Source of the DNA: an uncultured Bacilli bacterium
GTDB lineage: Bacteria; Bacillota_I; Bacilli_A; RF39; UBA660
Assembly (NCBI GenBank): GCA_944372315.1
Contig: CALVYX010000059.1
Location: 1 to 7,567, forward strand
Direction: 5' to 3'
DNA: 7,567 bases
Position numbers and translations under genes: made by a program. This document shows, piece after piece, positions 1-6,708 of this stretch. Within the stretch, counting starts at the first letter, position 1. Every line of letters starts with the position of its first letter. Below the pieces are notes generated by a model, which searched no databases, was not told the DNA's origin, and saw only the letters and a program-made list of their open reading frames with translations.

Positions 1-4
1 TTTT

Positions 5-35
5 ATCAAAAAAGTCCCCATAAAATGGGAACTTT
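5..35 (-). terminator. Intrinsic terminator at left edge (minus strand)
   Basis: Arms 11-21 and 25-35 pair around an AAA/TTT loop. Read on the minus strand, all 11 pairs form, with a single G-U wobble (positions 16/30); on the plus strand that pair is a C-A mismatch. On the minus strand the stem runs into a T tract (positions 13 down to 8). Both points make it a minus-strand terminator. It lies beyond the terminator at 142-169, so it would either back that one up or end a separate short transcript made from the structured region between them. Confidence 0.7.
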
Positions 36-141
36 CTAATGAAAACTACTTTTTTCGTTAAACGAGAAGTTATCTCTTAATTTAACGAAAGGGTATTATA
101 ATACTCATCTTTTAAATACTCCTATACCCTATAATTTTTGA
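36..141 (-). other. Structured non-coding stretch; possible leader or small RNA
   Basis: No confident gene lies here, but the stretch is full of symmetry. TTTCGTTAAA at 53-62 is matched by its exact reverse complement at 81-90, with a nested GAGA/TCTC stem (64-67 and 73-76). GTATTATAATAC at 93-104 is a perfect 12-bp palindrome. AGGGTAT (minus, 130-124) can pair with ATACCCT (minus, 96-90), an alternative to both of the others. AATACTC occurs twice, at 100-106 and 115-121. On the minus strand an AGGAG (123-119) lies 10 nt before an ATG at 108, which opens an 8-codon ORF ending in TAA at 82. Neither hairpin is followed by a T tract. A short RNA or leader ending at the 5-35 terminator is possible, but I see no convincing promoter. 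Confidence 0.35.
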
Positions 142-169
142 CAAAATAAAAGACAACTTTCGTTGCCTT
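142..169 (-). terminator. Intrinsic terminator ending the SecA/secreted-protein operon
   Basis: On the minus strand an 8-bp stem (169-162 with 157-150, one G-U pair) closes a GAAA tetraloop and runs directly into a T-rich tail (TTATTTT, positions 149-143). It starts about 8 nt after the TAA stop of the last gene of the operon, the usual place for a Rho-independent terminator. Confidence 0.85.
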
Positions 170-176
170 ATATTTA

Positions 177-698
177 TTATAAACTTTGTTCATACGTTGC
201 TACTGCTTTAAATGTTGCTGCTCCACTTGGTTTACTAGTTACTCCAGAATTGTAAGTAATCGTCATAGTTAATGTTTCTTCCGCAACTGTATCTCCACTC
301 TTAGCTACTAAAACAGAACCAGGATTAGTAGTTGGTGATAAACTAACAGTATAAGAAGTAGTATCTGTTACATTTTGCATTAAAGACCAACTAGTTCTAA
401 CTGCATCTAATGTTCCTTGATTTTGAACTTTAACAGTACATGTTAATATATCTCCAGGAGATGACATATTAGCAACCACTGTTGCAGTAGTTCCTGATAC
501 TGATACAGTACCACTACTTGGATTACTACTATCTTTACTAGTAGAAGTGCATTCTCCTGGTACAAAAGCAATACTCCAATTTGATGAAATGTTAGCATTA
601 CCATTAATATTTAATGTTGTTGAAAATGCTGCAAAAGCTACTCCCATAATGACGATAACCGCAGCCAATACTCCTATTATTATATTATTTCTTTTCAT
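177..698 (-). CDS. Small exported TasA/camelysin-like protein, paralog B
   Basis: This 173-aa protein is predicted to be exported. Residues 1-4 are basic, about 5-23 are hydrophobic, and A21-F22-A23 followed by A24-F25 gives a good signal peptidase site. The junction AAF-S-TTLNINGNANI resembles SipW-type signal peptides of the TasA/camelysin family (recalled similarity, not searched). The mature part is rich in Ser, Thr, Asn and Val, as in a beta-sandwich surface protein. Its core SPGDILTCTVKVQNQGTL matches the PGD...N-x-G pattern of that family. It has two cysteines, C50 and C87, both at matching places in the upstream paralog. There is no lipobox, LPXTG or second membrane helix. AAGGAG lies 6 nt before the ATG. 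It is the third gene of the operon, 23 nt after paralog A, and ends just before a terminator. A structural or fibre-forming role is inference. Confidence 0.8.
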   Translation of the reverse strand: MKRNNIIIGVLAAVIVIMGVAFAAFSTTLNINGNANISSNWSIAFVPGECTSTSKDSSNPSSGTVSVSGTTATVVANMSSPGDILTCTVKVQNQGTLDAVRTSWSLMQNVTDTTSYTVSLSPTTNPGSVLVAKSGDTVAEETLTMTITYNSGVTSKPSGAATFKAVATYEQSL

Positions 699-721
699 AC
701 TTTTCTCCTTATTTTACTTTA

Positions 722-1246
722 TTAAATCGCTTGAGTATAATTTGATGCAATTGTAAATGTTTTAGTAGTATCTGATTCTGGTGGTTGACTAGTCCCTTCC
801 CAGTTGTATTTAATTACTACTGTAATACTTGAAGTACCAGCAGCTTCTATAACATTTGTTCCTGTTGAAGATGATACCGTAACTGCTATAGGTGTAGAAA
901 CATCAGTTAAACTATTTGAAACACTAGATGAAACATATTTTGCTCTCAAATTACCATTATTTGTTACTGGTATTGTACATGTTACAACATCCCCTGGTGT
1001 ATATAACTGTGCATTTAAAGTTGCTGTTGTTGAATTAGTAGATGCTACTACTGTAGCAGTAGGTATATCTGTACCTGCTGTTGTAGTTGCTTGACAACTA
1101 CCATTACTTGAAAATACTACTGAAAAATTACCTGTTGCATTAATTGTACCATTAACATTAAGAGTTGCATTAAATGCTGCATACGCAATAGCAACTATCG
1201 CAATTGCTATGCATAACCCTAACATTACTCCATTCTTTTTTTTCAT
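722..1246 (-). CDS. Small exported TasA/camelysin-like protein, paralog A
   Basis: This 174-aa protein is predicted to be exported and has the same plan as its downstream neighbour: KKK start, hydrophobic stretch about 6-23, site A21-Y22-A23 before A24-F25, then an N/T/S-rich beta-type mature region. The cores align without gaps: YTPGDVVTCTIPVTNNGNL here, SPGDILTCTVKVQNQGTL there, and both proteins end in a short F...Y-x-Q segment. Mature cysteines C51 and C90 match the neighbour's pair, which would suit an extracellular disulfide. C12 lies inside the membrane segment and does not form a lipobox. GGAGG lies only 4 nt before the ATG, and the gene starts 12 nt after the SecA stop, so translation is probably coupled. 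No SipW-like signal peptidase gene is in the window. The family assignment is from remembered motif similarity; the exact function is unknown. Confidence 0.8.
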   Translation of the reverse strand: MKKKNGVMLGLCIAIAIVAIAYAAFNATLNVNGTINATGNFSVVFSSNGSCQATTTAGTDIPTATVVASTNSTTATLNAQLYTPGDVVTCTIPVTNNGNLRAKYVSSSVSNSLTDVSTPIAVTVSSSTGTNVIEAAGTSSITVVIKYNWEGTSQPPESDTTKTFTIASNYTQAI

Positions 1247-1258
1247 TTTTCCTCCATA

Positions 1259-4200
1259 TTATCTTCTAACATGTGAAGTATTTACTTCTTCAACCATGTT
1301 ATTATCAAAATTCATAACTTCTATTTCATCAGTTGTTTTACTAGATTCAACTGGAACTAGTTCAAACTGATATTTTATTTTATCTTTTACTAATTTTATT
1401 TTATTTCCAAGAGTTGCCACTATCTTAGCTGGCCTTACACTAAGATTAGAAGAACTTCTTTTCTCTTCTACATAATAATCATTAAGAGTCGTATCAGTAA
1501 GTTCTATCTCTTCTTCTTTTGGAACCGTTTTAGTTTTAGTAGATGTTCGTCCCATCATACTTCCCAACATTCTAATTTTAGAGTCAATCATTGATTGATT
1601 AAATCCTTGTTTCATAGCAAATATCTCATCATAAGTTTGATTTTGAGCTAAATTATGTAAACTATTTTGAAATTTAATATAATCTAAATTAGCATTAAAG
1701 TCTAACCATGCATTATCAATCGTTCCAATAATATTTTCTCTATCTATTTTATCTTGTCTTTCATCACCATTTTTAGCTCTTAAACCATGATAACGTTCCT
1801 TAGCTTTTTCTGATAAATATTCTTCTAAATCGCCTAACCGTTTAAATTCGTTTTCTTCAAATGCACTAGTTAAATCAATACCAAAAGTTTCTTGTGCATC
1901 AATAATAAAATTATCGATATTAAGACCTGATTTAGAAATTCTCTTTCTTGGACCAAGTCCATAAGATTCTGGCGGTAAATTCCTATCTACTAAATTAACT
2001 ACTGAACTGTCGATAATAAATTCCATGTTATCACTAGGACTTTCTCCTTTTAACATTCGCATACGTTGATCATAAACCTTCTTACGCATTCTAGATAAAT
2101 TATAATCTGACTCTTGAGTAGTAACAATAACACTTGTCATATATCCTTCTAAATTTGTTTGTGCATGAGAAATAACTTTATCTACTTCTCTACCCACTAA
2201 AGGACTACCTTTACCTAATCCATTTCTTCGTAAATATTTAATACGGTCATTAGTAACTCCTAAATTTTCTTTTAAATCTCTTACAGAACAATAAAATTCA
2301 GTAACTCCTGGATCCGCTTGTCTTGCAGCTCGTCCTCTTAATTGATCATCATCTCTTTTAGTAGAAAAATGAGAATATCCAATTACTTTTAATCCCCCCG
2401 CTTGAATTAATTCTTTACGATTTTTATTCCACCTTTGTTCTGCTTTACTTCTAATTTCAATGCTTTTCTTATCTTCTAACCATTTAGCTGCACCAATTTG
2501 CATCTTTCTTATTTCTTCTTCAGAAACATCTCTACCTTGTAAACGGATTCTAATCATTCTCTCTATCTCTTCTTGTTTTACTTCTTCTATTACTTCACTT
2601 AGTTCTCCACCTAGCTTAATGTCAGTACCACGACCAGCCATTTGAGTAGAAATAGTAACAGCACCTTTTACCCCTGCTCTTGAGATAATTTCTCCTTCTA
2701 AAGCTGCATTTTCTGCATTTAATACTTCGCAAGGAATACCGCGCCTTACGAATTCTTGATATAACTTGTTAGACTCGTTAACAGAAGTAGTACCTATCAA
2801 AACTGGCTGTCCTGTTCTTTGAGAAGCTAATACGGATTCTATTACCGCTTCCATTTTTTCTCTATCACTTTCAAATAAAACAGTATCTTTATCTTCTCTA
2901 CCGTTATAAATACTATCGATCGTATCCATATCCACATTATATTCACTATTTTTAGGAATACTAACAGTTGGCATTCCATACACTTCTTCAAATAATTCTC
3001 TTGCCGAAGTACCAGTCATTCCTGCAATTTTACCGTAAATCGAATAAAATGCCCTTTGAGAAATCGAAGCTAATTCATCGTGATCTTTCGTAGCTTCAAT
3101 TGCAAAATCACCACGTCCATTGATTTTCCTTTCTTTTAACTCAATTGCTTGTTGCAGTCCGTCACTATAAACTCTACCTTCTGCTGTTCTACCATTAGAA
3201 ACTAGTAAAACCTTTTTCTTAGGTTTTCCACCTCTAGTAATTTTATCCACATCTTCTAATACATATTCTTTACCTTTTTCTAATACAAAATAAGCTTTTA
3301 AGGAATTAGATATTGCTTTATTTATTTTAGAAAATCTATCTGAACTATAAAAAGCATTATTTAATTCTCTCATTTCTGGAAGTTCTCTTACTGCTTTTTC
3401 TAATCCTCTTAACGTAAGTTCCATTTGTCCTGCTTCAATCGTATAATCTTTTCCCATTTCAAAATTACTATTATTAATAATATAATTAAAATGATGATTA
3501 GTTAGTTCCCCTATTTCAGTGGCATTAAAATATCTAAATGCTTGAAGCCATCCTTTTTCTGTAAGTTCTGCTTGACTAGATCTACAATAAAGAACAGAGT
3601 ATTGTCTTTGAGCTCTTTCTGTTGCTTCTTTGTTTCCACCTTGATATAGTTCCATCTCTTCATCAGTTTTAAATGCTCTGCAATCATCTTCTTTTCTAAA
3701 CAATTGATAAACAAAACTATTCGCATCACTATAAAGTCTAGTAGCTTCTTTTTCCATTTGACGTTGCTGTTGTTGTTTACTTACTTTATCAATCGTACTT
3801 TCATTAATTCCTTTTATAGTACCTGATAATTTAAATGGCATAACAGCATCATTTACTAAAATTTGATCTGCTTCATCAATAATAATAAATCCTGGTTCTC
3901 TATCTCCACGTACTACTCTAGATTCTAGAGTAGCTGTATTATCTCTTAAGTAATCAAAAGCAAAAGCATTACTAGATCCATAAGTAATATCACAACTATA
4001 AGCTTTTTTTCTATTATCTAAATCTTGTTCTAAATCATGACCTCTTTCTTCCGTTACTACTCCTACTGTTAGCCCTAATCCTTCAAATAGAGCTCTCATA
4101 TCTTCACAGTCTCTTTTTGCTAAATAGTCATTAGAAGTAGCAATATGAACAGGTTTCCCTGTTAAAGCATTTAAATAAGCTGCCAGTGGTGCTGTCAAAG

Positions 4201-4510
4201 TTTTACCTTCACCAGTTTTCATTTCGGCTACATCACCATGATGTAGAGCAATAGCACCCATTAATTGAACATCATATTGTCTTTTACCTAAAAATCTTCT
4301 ACTTGCTTCTCTTGCAACCGCATAAGCTTCTGGCAACAATTCATCTAGTTCTTCACCGGAATCAATTCTTTCTTTAAATTCATCCGTTTTAGATCGTAAT
4401 TCATTATCAGATAGAGTTCTGATAGAGGTTTCATATTTTTCAATATCAGAAATAATTTCTTCGTATTCTCTTATTTCTTTTTTATTTTGATCACCAAACA
4501 AAAAATCCAT
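1259..4510 (-). CDS. secA2: Large divergent SecA ATPase (probable accessory SecA2-type)
   Basis: SecA is the cytoplasmic ATPase motor that pushes unfolded proteins through SecYEG. The motifs are in order: family-typical N-terminus with FGDQNK, Walker A MKTGEGKT (97-104), TSNDYLAKRD (125-134), TYGSSNAFAFDYLRDN (176-191), DEAD box (212-215), AGMTGT (496-501), TQMAGRGTDIKL (622-633), QLRGRAARQADPG (723-735), then a helical scaffold region (AQTNLEG, 783-789). It is 1083 aa, against about 780-850 usually. DEAD-to-MTGT spacing is about 285 residues versus roughly 160-180 in familiar SecAs, so the preprotein cross-linking region is enlarged. A hydrophilic tail follows about residue 985, and the C-terminal Cys-rich zinc motif is absent. 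DEAD replaces DEVD, and GRAARQAD replaces GRSGRQGD. AGAGGTG lies 5 nt before the ATG. Divergence and linkage to two exported proteins suggest an accessory SecA rather than the housekeeping one; the symbol is provisional. Confidence 0.88.
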   Translation of the reverse strand: MDFLFGDQNKKEIREYEEIISDIEKYETSIRTLSDNELRSKTDEFKERIDSGEELDELLPEAYAVAREASRRFLGKRQYDVQLMGAIALHHGDVAEMKTGEGKTLTAPLAAYLNALTGKPVHIATSNDYLAKRDCEDMRALFEGLGLTVGVVTEERGHDLEQDLDNRKKAYSCDITYGSSNAFAFDYLRDNTATLESRVVRGDREPGFIIIDEADQILVNDAVMPFKLSGTIKGINESTIDKVSKQQQQRQMEKEATRLYSDANSFVYQLFRKEDDCRAFKTDEEMELYQGGNKEATERAQRQYSVLYCRSSQAELTEKGWLQAFRYFNATEIGELTNHHFNYIINNSNFEMGKDYTIEAGQMELTLRGLEKAVRELPEMRELNNAFYSSDRFSKINKAISNSLKAYFVLEKGKEYVLEDVDKITRGGKPKKKVLLVSNGRTAEGRVYSDGLQQAIELKERKINGRGDFAIEATKDHDELASISQRAFYSIYGKIAGMTGTSARELFEEVYGMPTVSIPKNSEYNVDMDTIDSIYNGREDKDTVLFESDREKMEAVIESVLASQRTGQPVLIGTTSVNESNKLYQEFVRRGIPCEVLNAENAALEGEIISRAGVKGAVTISTQMAGRGTDIKLGGELSEVIEEVKQEEIERMIRIRLQGRDVSEEEIRKMQIGAAKWLEDKKSIEIRSKAEQRWNKNRKELIQAGGLKVIGYSHFSTKRDDDQLRGRAARQADPGVTEFYCSVRDLKENLGVTNDRIKYLRRNGLGKGSPLVGREVDKVISHAQTNLEGYMTSVIVTTQESDYNLSRMRKKVYDQRMRMLKGESPSDNMEFIIDSSVVNLVDRNLPPESYGLGPRKRISKSGLNIDNFIIDAQETFGIDLTSAFEENEFKRLGDLEEYLSEKAKERYHGLRAKNGDERQDKIDRENIIGTIDNAWLDFNANLDYIKFQNSLHNLAQNQTYDEIFAMKQGFNQSMIDSKIRMLGSMMGRTSTKTKTVPKEEEIELTDTTLNDYYVEEKRSSSNLSVRPAKIVATLGNKIKLVKDKIKYQFELVPVESSKTTDEIEVMNFDNNMVEEVNTSHVRR

Positions 4511-4515
4511 TATAA

Positions 4516-4564
4516 CACCTCTATTCTTATAATTAAGTATAACATAAGATACTAAATTTGAAAA
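4516..4564 (-). promoter_or_regulatory. Extended -10 promoter and RBS of the SecA operon
   Basis: On the minus strand TGTTATACT (4544-4536) is an extended -10 element (TGn followed by TATACT). A weak -35-like TTTTCA lies at 4564-4559, 17 nt upstream, at the very end of the thymidine kinase gene. Transcription would start near 4529, just before the AGAGGTG ribosome-binding site (4522-4516). The 56-nt gap to the kinase gene shows no terminator, so read-through from it is also possible. Confidence 0.6.
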
Positions 4565-4566
4565 CG

Positions 4567-5145
4567 TTATTTTTTATCTATTTCTTCGTAATAACATTTT
4601 GGACACATTGCTACATATTTTACTTTTGAATCATTATCAATGACAACACTTTTGCCTTGTGTTACCATCTTGCCATCAACAAATCTAGCGTTGTATAATG
4701 CTTTTTTCCCACATTTACATATTGTTTTTAATTCTTCAATATTATTGGCAACTTCCAATAATCTAGTAGCACCTTCAAAACCATTAGTTAAAAAATCTGT
4801 TCTTAAGCCATAGCACATAACTACAATATCTAATTTTACTACTACTTTCACTAATTCATTTACTTGTTCTCTTGTTAAAAATTGAGCTTCATCTATTAAT
4901 ATACAATCTGCATCATTGAAATTCTTGCTAATCACATCATACAAATTATCACTTTTCTTGATTAAATAATCAGTATCTCTTTCTAAACCGATTCTTGTCT
5001 GTATTTTAGTTCCTGCTTTCGTATCAACTTCTGGCTTCATTACTACTGCTTTCATTCCTCTTTCTTGATAATTAAATGCAACTTGTAACAATAAAGCAGT
5101 CTTACCACATCCCATTGCTCCATATCTAAAATATAACTTTGCCAT
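4567..5145 (-). CDS. tdk: Thymidine kinase (type II)
   Basis: This enzyme phosphorylates thymidine to dTMP with ATP in the cytoplasmic pyrimidine salvage pathway. The 192 aa match the bacterial tetrameric type II family. Seen in the sequence: P-loop GAMGCGKT (9-16), the DEAQF motif with the presumed catalytic base E86 (85-89), CYGLRTDF (111-118), a zinc site made of C143-K-C145 and C181-x-x-C184, and a lasso region ARF...GK..TQGKSVVID (153-170) that binds the nucleoside. The ATG has GAGGAG 7 nt upstream. A possible promoter on the minus strand is TTGAAA (5197-5192), 16 nt, TAAAAT (5175-5170). The gene is divergent from the membrane protein and precedes the SecA operon, with which I see no functional link. 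It looks complete and normal. Confidence 0.96.
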   Translation of the reverse strand: MAKLYFRYGAMGCGKTALLLQVAFNYQERGMKAVVMKPEVDTKAGTKIQTRIGLERDTDYLIKKSDNLYDVISKNFNDADCILIDEAQFLTREQVNELVKVVVKLDIVVMCYGLRTDFLTNGFEGATRLLEVANNIEELKTICKCGKKALYNARFVDGKMVTQGKSVVIDNDSKVKYVAMCPKCYYEEIDKK

Positions 5146-5169
5146 CTTACTACTCCTCTTCCTAGTATA

Positions 5170-5197
5170 ATTTTACTATAAAAATATTTTTTTTCAA
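5170..5197 (-). promoter_or_regulatory. Probable thymidine kinase promoter
   Basis: On the minus strand TTGAAA (5197-5192) is followed after 16 nt by TAAAAT (5175-5170). Transcription would start near 5163 and give an 18-nt leader carrying the AGGAAGAGGAG ribosome-binding region. An alternative -10, TATACT at 5169-5164, has no suitably spaced -35. Confidence 0.45.
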
Positions 5198-5200
5198 TAA

Positions 5201-5244
5201 TTACACTCAAAATTCATAAAAATATAATATAATTAGTAAAGGTG
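5201..5244 (+). promoter_or_regulatory. Promoter and RBS of the HdeD-like membrane protein
   Basis: TTACAC (5201-5206), a 16-nt spacer and a perfect TATAAT (5223-5228) form a good sigma-A-type promoter; a second TATAAT overlaps at 5228-5233. The start point would be near 5235, directly before AAAGGTG (5238-5244). The leader is therefore very short, and the ribosome-binding site overlaps the GTG at 5242, which rules that codon out as the likely start. Confidence 0.55.
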
Positions 5245-5250
5245 ATATAT

Positions 5251-5775
5251 TTGAAGACAATTGTTTATACAAATTTTAATAATTTTAAAAAGAAAAATAG
5301 TATTACAGAATTAATTTGGGGTATTATTCTTATTGCCATATCTTTTGCAGGACTATTTATGGACTCTAAACTAATACTTAAATTATTTATGTATATTATT
5401 CCATTAGCCCTTCTTTTCTATTCTATACGAATTTACAAAATAGCTTTTTACTTTAAAAAAAATAATTTAAAGAACTTTATTATCTTTTTAGTCCAAGCAA
5501 TTCTTTTAACTATTGCTTCCATTTATATTATTTGGTTTCCTATCGAATCATTGAACTATATTATTATAATTGGAGGAGTTCTTTTAATTATTAATAGCCT
5601 TAATAAAATGATGATTACAGGAACTACTACTTTTGCATTTTTACCTTTCTTAATGGGAATACTATGTATTCTTTTCTCTAATCAAATCATTAATACTTTC
5701 TATACATTATTTTTAATTATTATATTATTTATTGGAGTATCTAAAATAATGAATTTCTTCTATTTACGTAGATAA
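5251..5775 (+). CDS. Six-helix membrane protein, HdeD/DUF308-like
   Basis: This is a 174-aa integral membrane protein. From TTG at 5251 it begins MKTIVYTNF. I prefer this start to the in-frame GTG at 5242 because AAAGGTG (5238-5244) sits 6 nt before the TTG and overlaps the GTG. Six hydrophobic segments are visible, at about residues 21-36, 42-58, 74-95, 101-117, 127-142 and 148-167. They fall into three similar two-helix units, each opening with a small-residue/hydrophobic pattern and ending in a short basic stretch (IRIYK, LNKM, VSKIMNFFYLRR). That triplicated hairpin layout is what is known for the HdeD/DUF308 family, named after E. coli acid-resistance HdeD. Assignment rests on layout, not on a catalytic motif, so another small membrane family remains possible. 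The biochemical role is unknown. It is transcribed alone and ends at a shared terminator. Confidence 0.75.
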   Translation: MKTIVYTNFNNFKKKNSITELIWGIILIAISFAGLFMDSKLILKLFMYIIPLALLFYSIRIYKIAFYFKKNNLKNFIIFLVQAILLTIASIYIIWFPIESLNYIIIIGGVLLIINSLNKMMITGTTTFAFLPFLMGILCILFSNQIINTFYTLFLIIILFIGVSKIMNFFYLRR

Positions 5776-5803
5776 AAATAAGGCAATTTTGCCTTATTTT
5801 TTT
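5774..5803. terminator. Bidirectional terminator between convergent genes
   Basis: AAAAATAAGGCAA (5774-5786) is the exact reverse complement of 5789-5801, leaving TT in the centre. The T run at 5797-5803 serves the plus-strand membrane protein; the A run at 5774-5778 becomes a T run for the minus-strand recombinase. The TAA stops of both genes (5773-5775 and 5796-5794) lie at or within the hairpin, so one compact element ends both transcripts. Confidence 0.88.
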
Positions 5804-6693
5804 GCTCTAGGATGAGTATTAAAATACACTTCTTTGATTCTATCATTAGTTATATGTGTATATATGGAAGTAGCTGATAAGCTAGCATGCCCTAATAACT
5901 GTTGTACACTTAATAAATCACATCCCTCATTTAATAAATGAGTAGCAAAACTATGTCTTATCATATGGGGAGAAATATTTTTATTAATTGAAGTTTTAGT
6001 AATAATGTTATCTAAAATGAATCTTACTCCTCGATCTGTCAATCTAGTGTAGTTTTTGTTTAATAATAAATACTCACTATTTTTTTTATTTAATTTTTGA
6101 TAACCATCATTTAAATACAATTTCAATATTTCATCTGCATAATCACCAAATTCAACATATCTTTCTTTATTTCCTTTTCCTAAGATCTTAATTTCTCTTC
6201 CTCTTATATCACTCAGTTTAATATTAACAAGTTCTGATACTCTTACTCCTGTTGCATATAAAAGTTCTAGTATCAATCGATCTCGTTGTCCTAACGGAGA
6301 AGATAAATCAGGTATGTCAAACATTTCTTCTAATTCATTATAACTAAAAAAACGTGGTAACTTTTTTTCTTTCTTAGGAAGTTTAACACTTAAAAAAGGA
6401 TTATTAGTTAAATAACTTTGATTTACTAAATATTTATAAAAACTTCTTAAAGCACTTATTTTTCTAGAAATAGTAGCGCTATTATTTTGCTTAGAATTTA
6501 AATAAATCAAATATGACTTAATATCTTGATATTTAATATTTAAATAATTTTTATTTTCTTTTTCTAAATATAACAAATATTCTAAAATATCACTGTGATA
6601 TCCATCGATAGTATCTATAGAATAGTTTCTTTCATATTTTAAATGTTTCAAATAATCTTCAAAAATAGTTACTAATTTTTTATCCTTTAACAT
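5794..6693 (-). CDS. Tyrosine recombinase, XerC/XerD type
   Basis: Xer recombinases work as a pair at the chromosomal dif site to resolve chromosome dimers. From ATG at 6693 the protein is 299 aa, the family's usual length. Residues about 1-95 form the SAM-like core-binding domain (FEDYLKHLKYERNYS, then ISALRSFYKYLV). The catalytic domain holds R151 (ATGVRVSEL), K173 (GKGNKER), H243 and R246 (SPHMIRHSFATHLL), H269 (LLGHASLSAT) and nucleophile Y278 (SIYTHI). The end HPRAKK is typical of XerC/XerD. An upstream in-frame TTG at 6717 was rejected: it abuts the TATAAT, and a GGTGG ribosome-binding site sits 4 nt before the ATG at 6693. No integrase-type arm-binding domain or nearby attachment site suggests a mobile element, so a housekeeping role is likely. 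XerC and XerD cannot be separated from this sequence by eye. Confidence 0.9.
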   Translation of the reverse strand: MLKDKKLVTIFEDYLKHLKYERNYSIDTIDGYHSDILEYLLYLEKENKNYLNIKYQDIKSYLIYLNSKQNNSATISRKISALRSFYKYLVNQSYLTNNPFLSVKLPKKEKKLPRFFSYNELEEMFDIPDLSSPLGQRDRLILELLYATGVRVSELVNIKLSDIRGREIKILGKGNKERYVEFGDYADEILKLYLNDGYQKLNKKNSEYLLLNKNYTRLTDRGVRFILDNIITKTSINKNISPHMIRHSFATHLLNEGCDLLSVQQLLGHASLSATSIYTHITNDRIKEVYFNTHPRAKK

Positions 6694-6708
6694 TTTACCA
6701 CCATTTAA

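Noticed and set aside
138..143. Perfect TTGACA on the plus strand
   Set aside because: No -10 element lies 15-19 nt downstream, and the sequence belongs to the tail of a minus-strand terminator.
547..756. 69-codon plus-strand ORF opposite the exported protein gene
   Set aside because: It lies fully antisense to a well-supported signal-peptide gene and its start, has no ribosome-binding site, and reads as a reverse shadow.
804..1094. 96-codon plus-strand ORF opposite paralog A
   Set aside because: It is an antisense shadow of a Thr/Val/Ser-rich gene; the repetitive codons keep the reverse frame open. No ribosome-binding site.
177..1246. Exported proteins as type IV pilins, lipoproteins or LPXTG-anchored proteins
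   Set aside because: There is no prepilin G/A-F-T-L-I-E processing motif, no Cys in a lipobox (C12 of paralog A follows LGL inside the membrane segment), and no C-terminal LPXTG or hydrophobic anchor.
2460..2645. 61-codon plus-strand ORF inside the SecA gene
   Set aside because: Antisense to conserved SecA coding sequence, with a low-complexity Ser/Ile translation.
3511..3729. 72-codon minus-strand ORF within the SecA gene
   Set aside because: It is a shifted-frame shadow of SecA; the main frame runs through unbroken with family motifs on both sides, so there is no frameshift.
1259..4510. SecA gene as the housekeeping secA
   Set aside because: Length, enlarged internal region, missing zinc tail and altered motifs argue for an accessory copy, although this cannot be settled without the rest of the genome.
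5794..6693. Recombinase as the integrase of a mobile element
   Set aside because: It has the two-domain XerC/XerD plan and the HPRA ending, and no attachment repeats, tRNA gene or phage-type genes are nearby.
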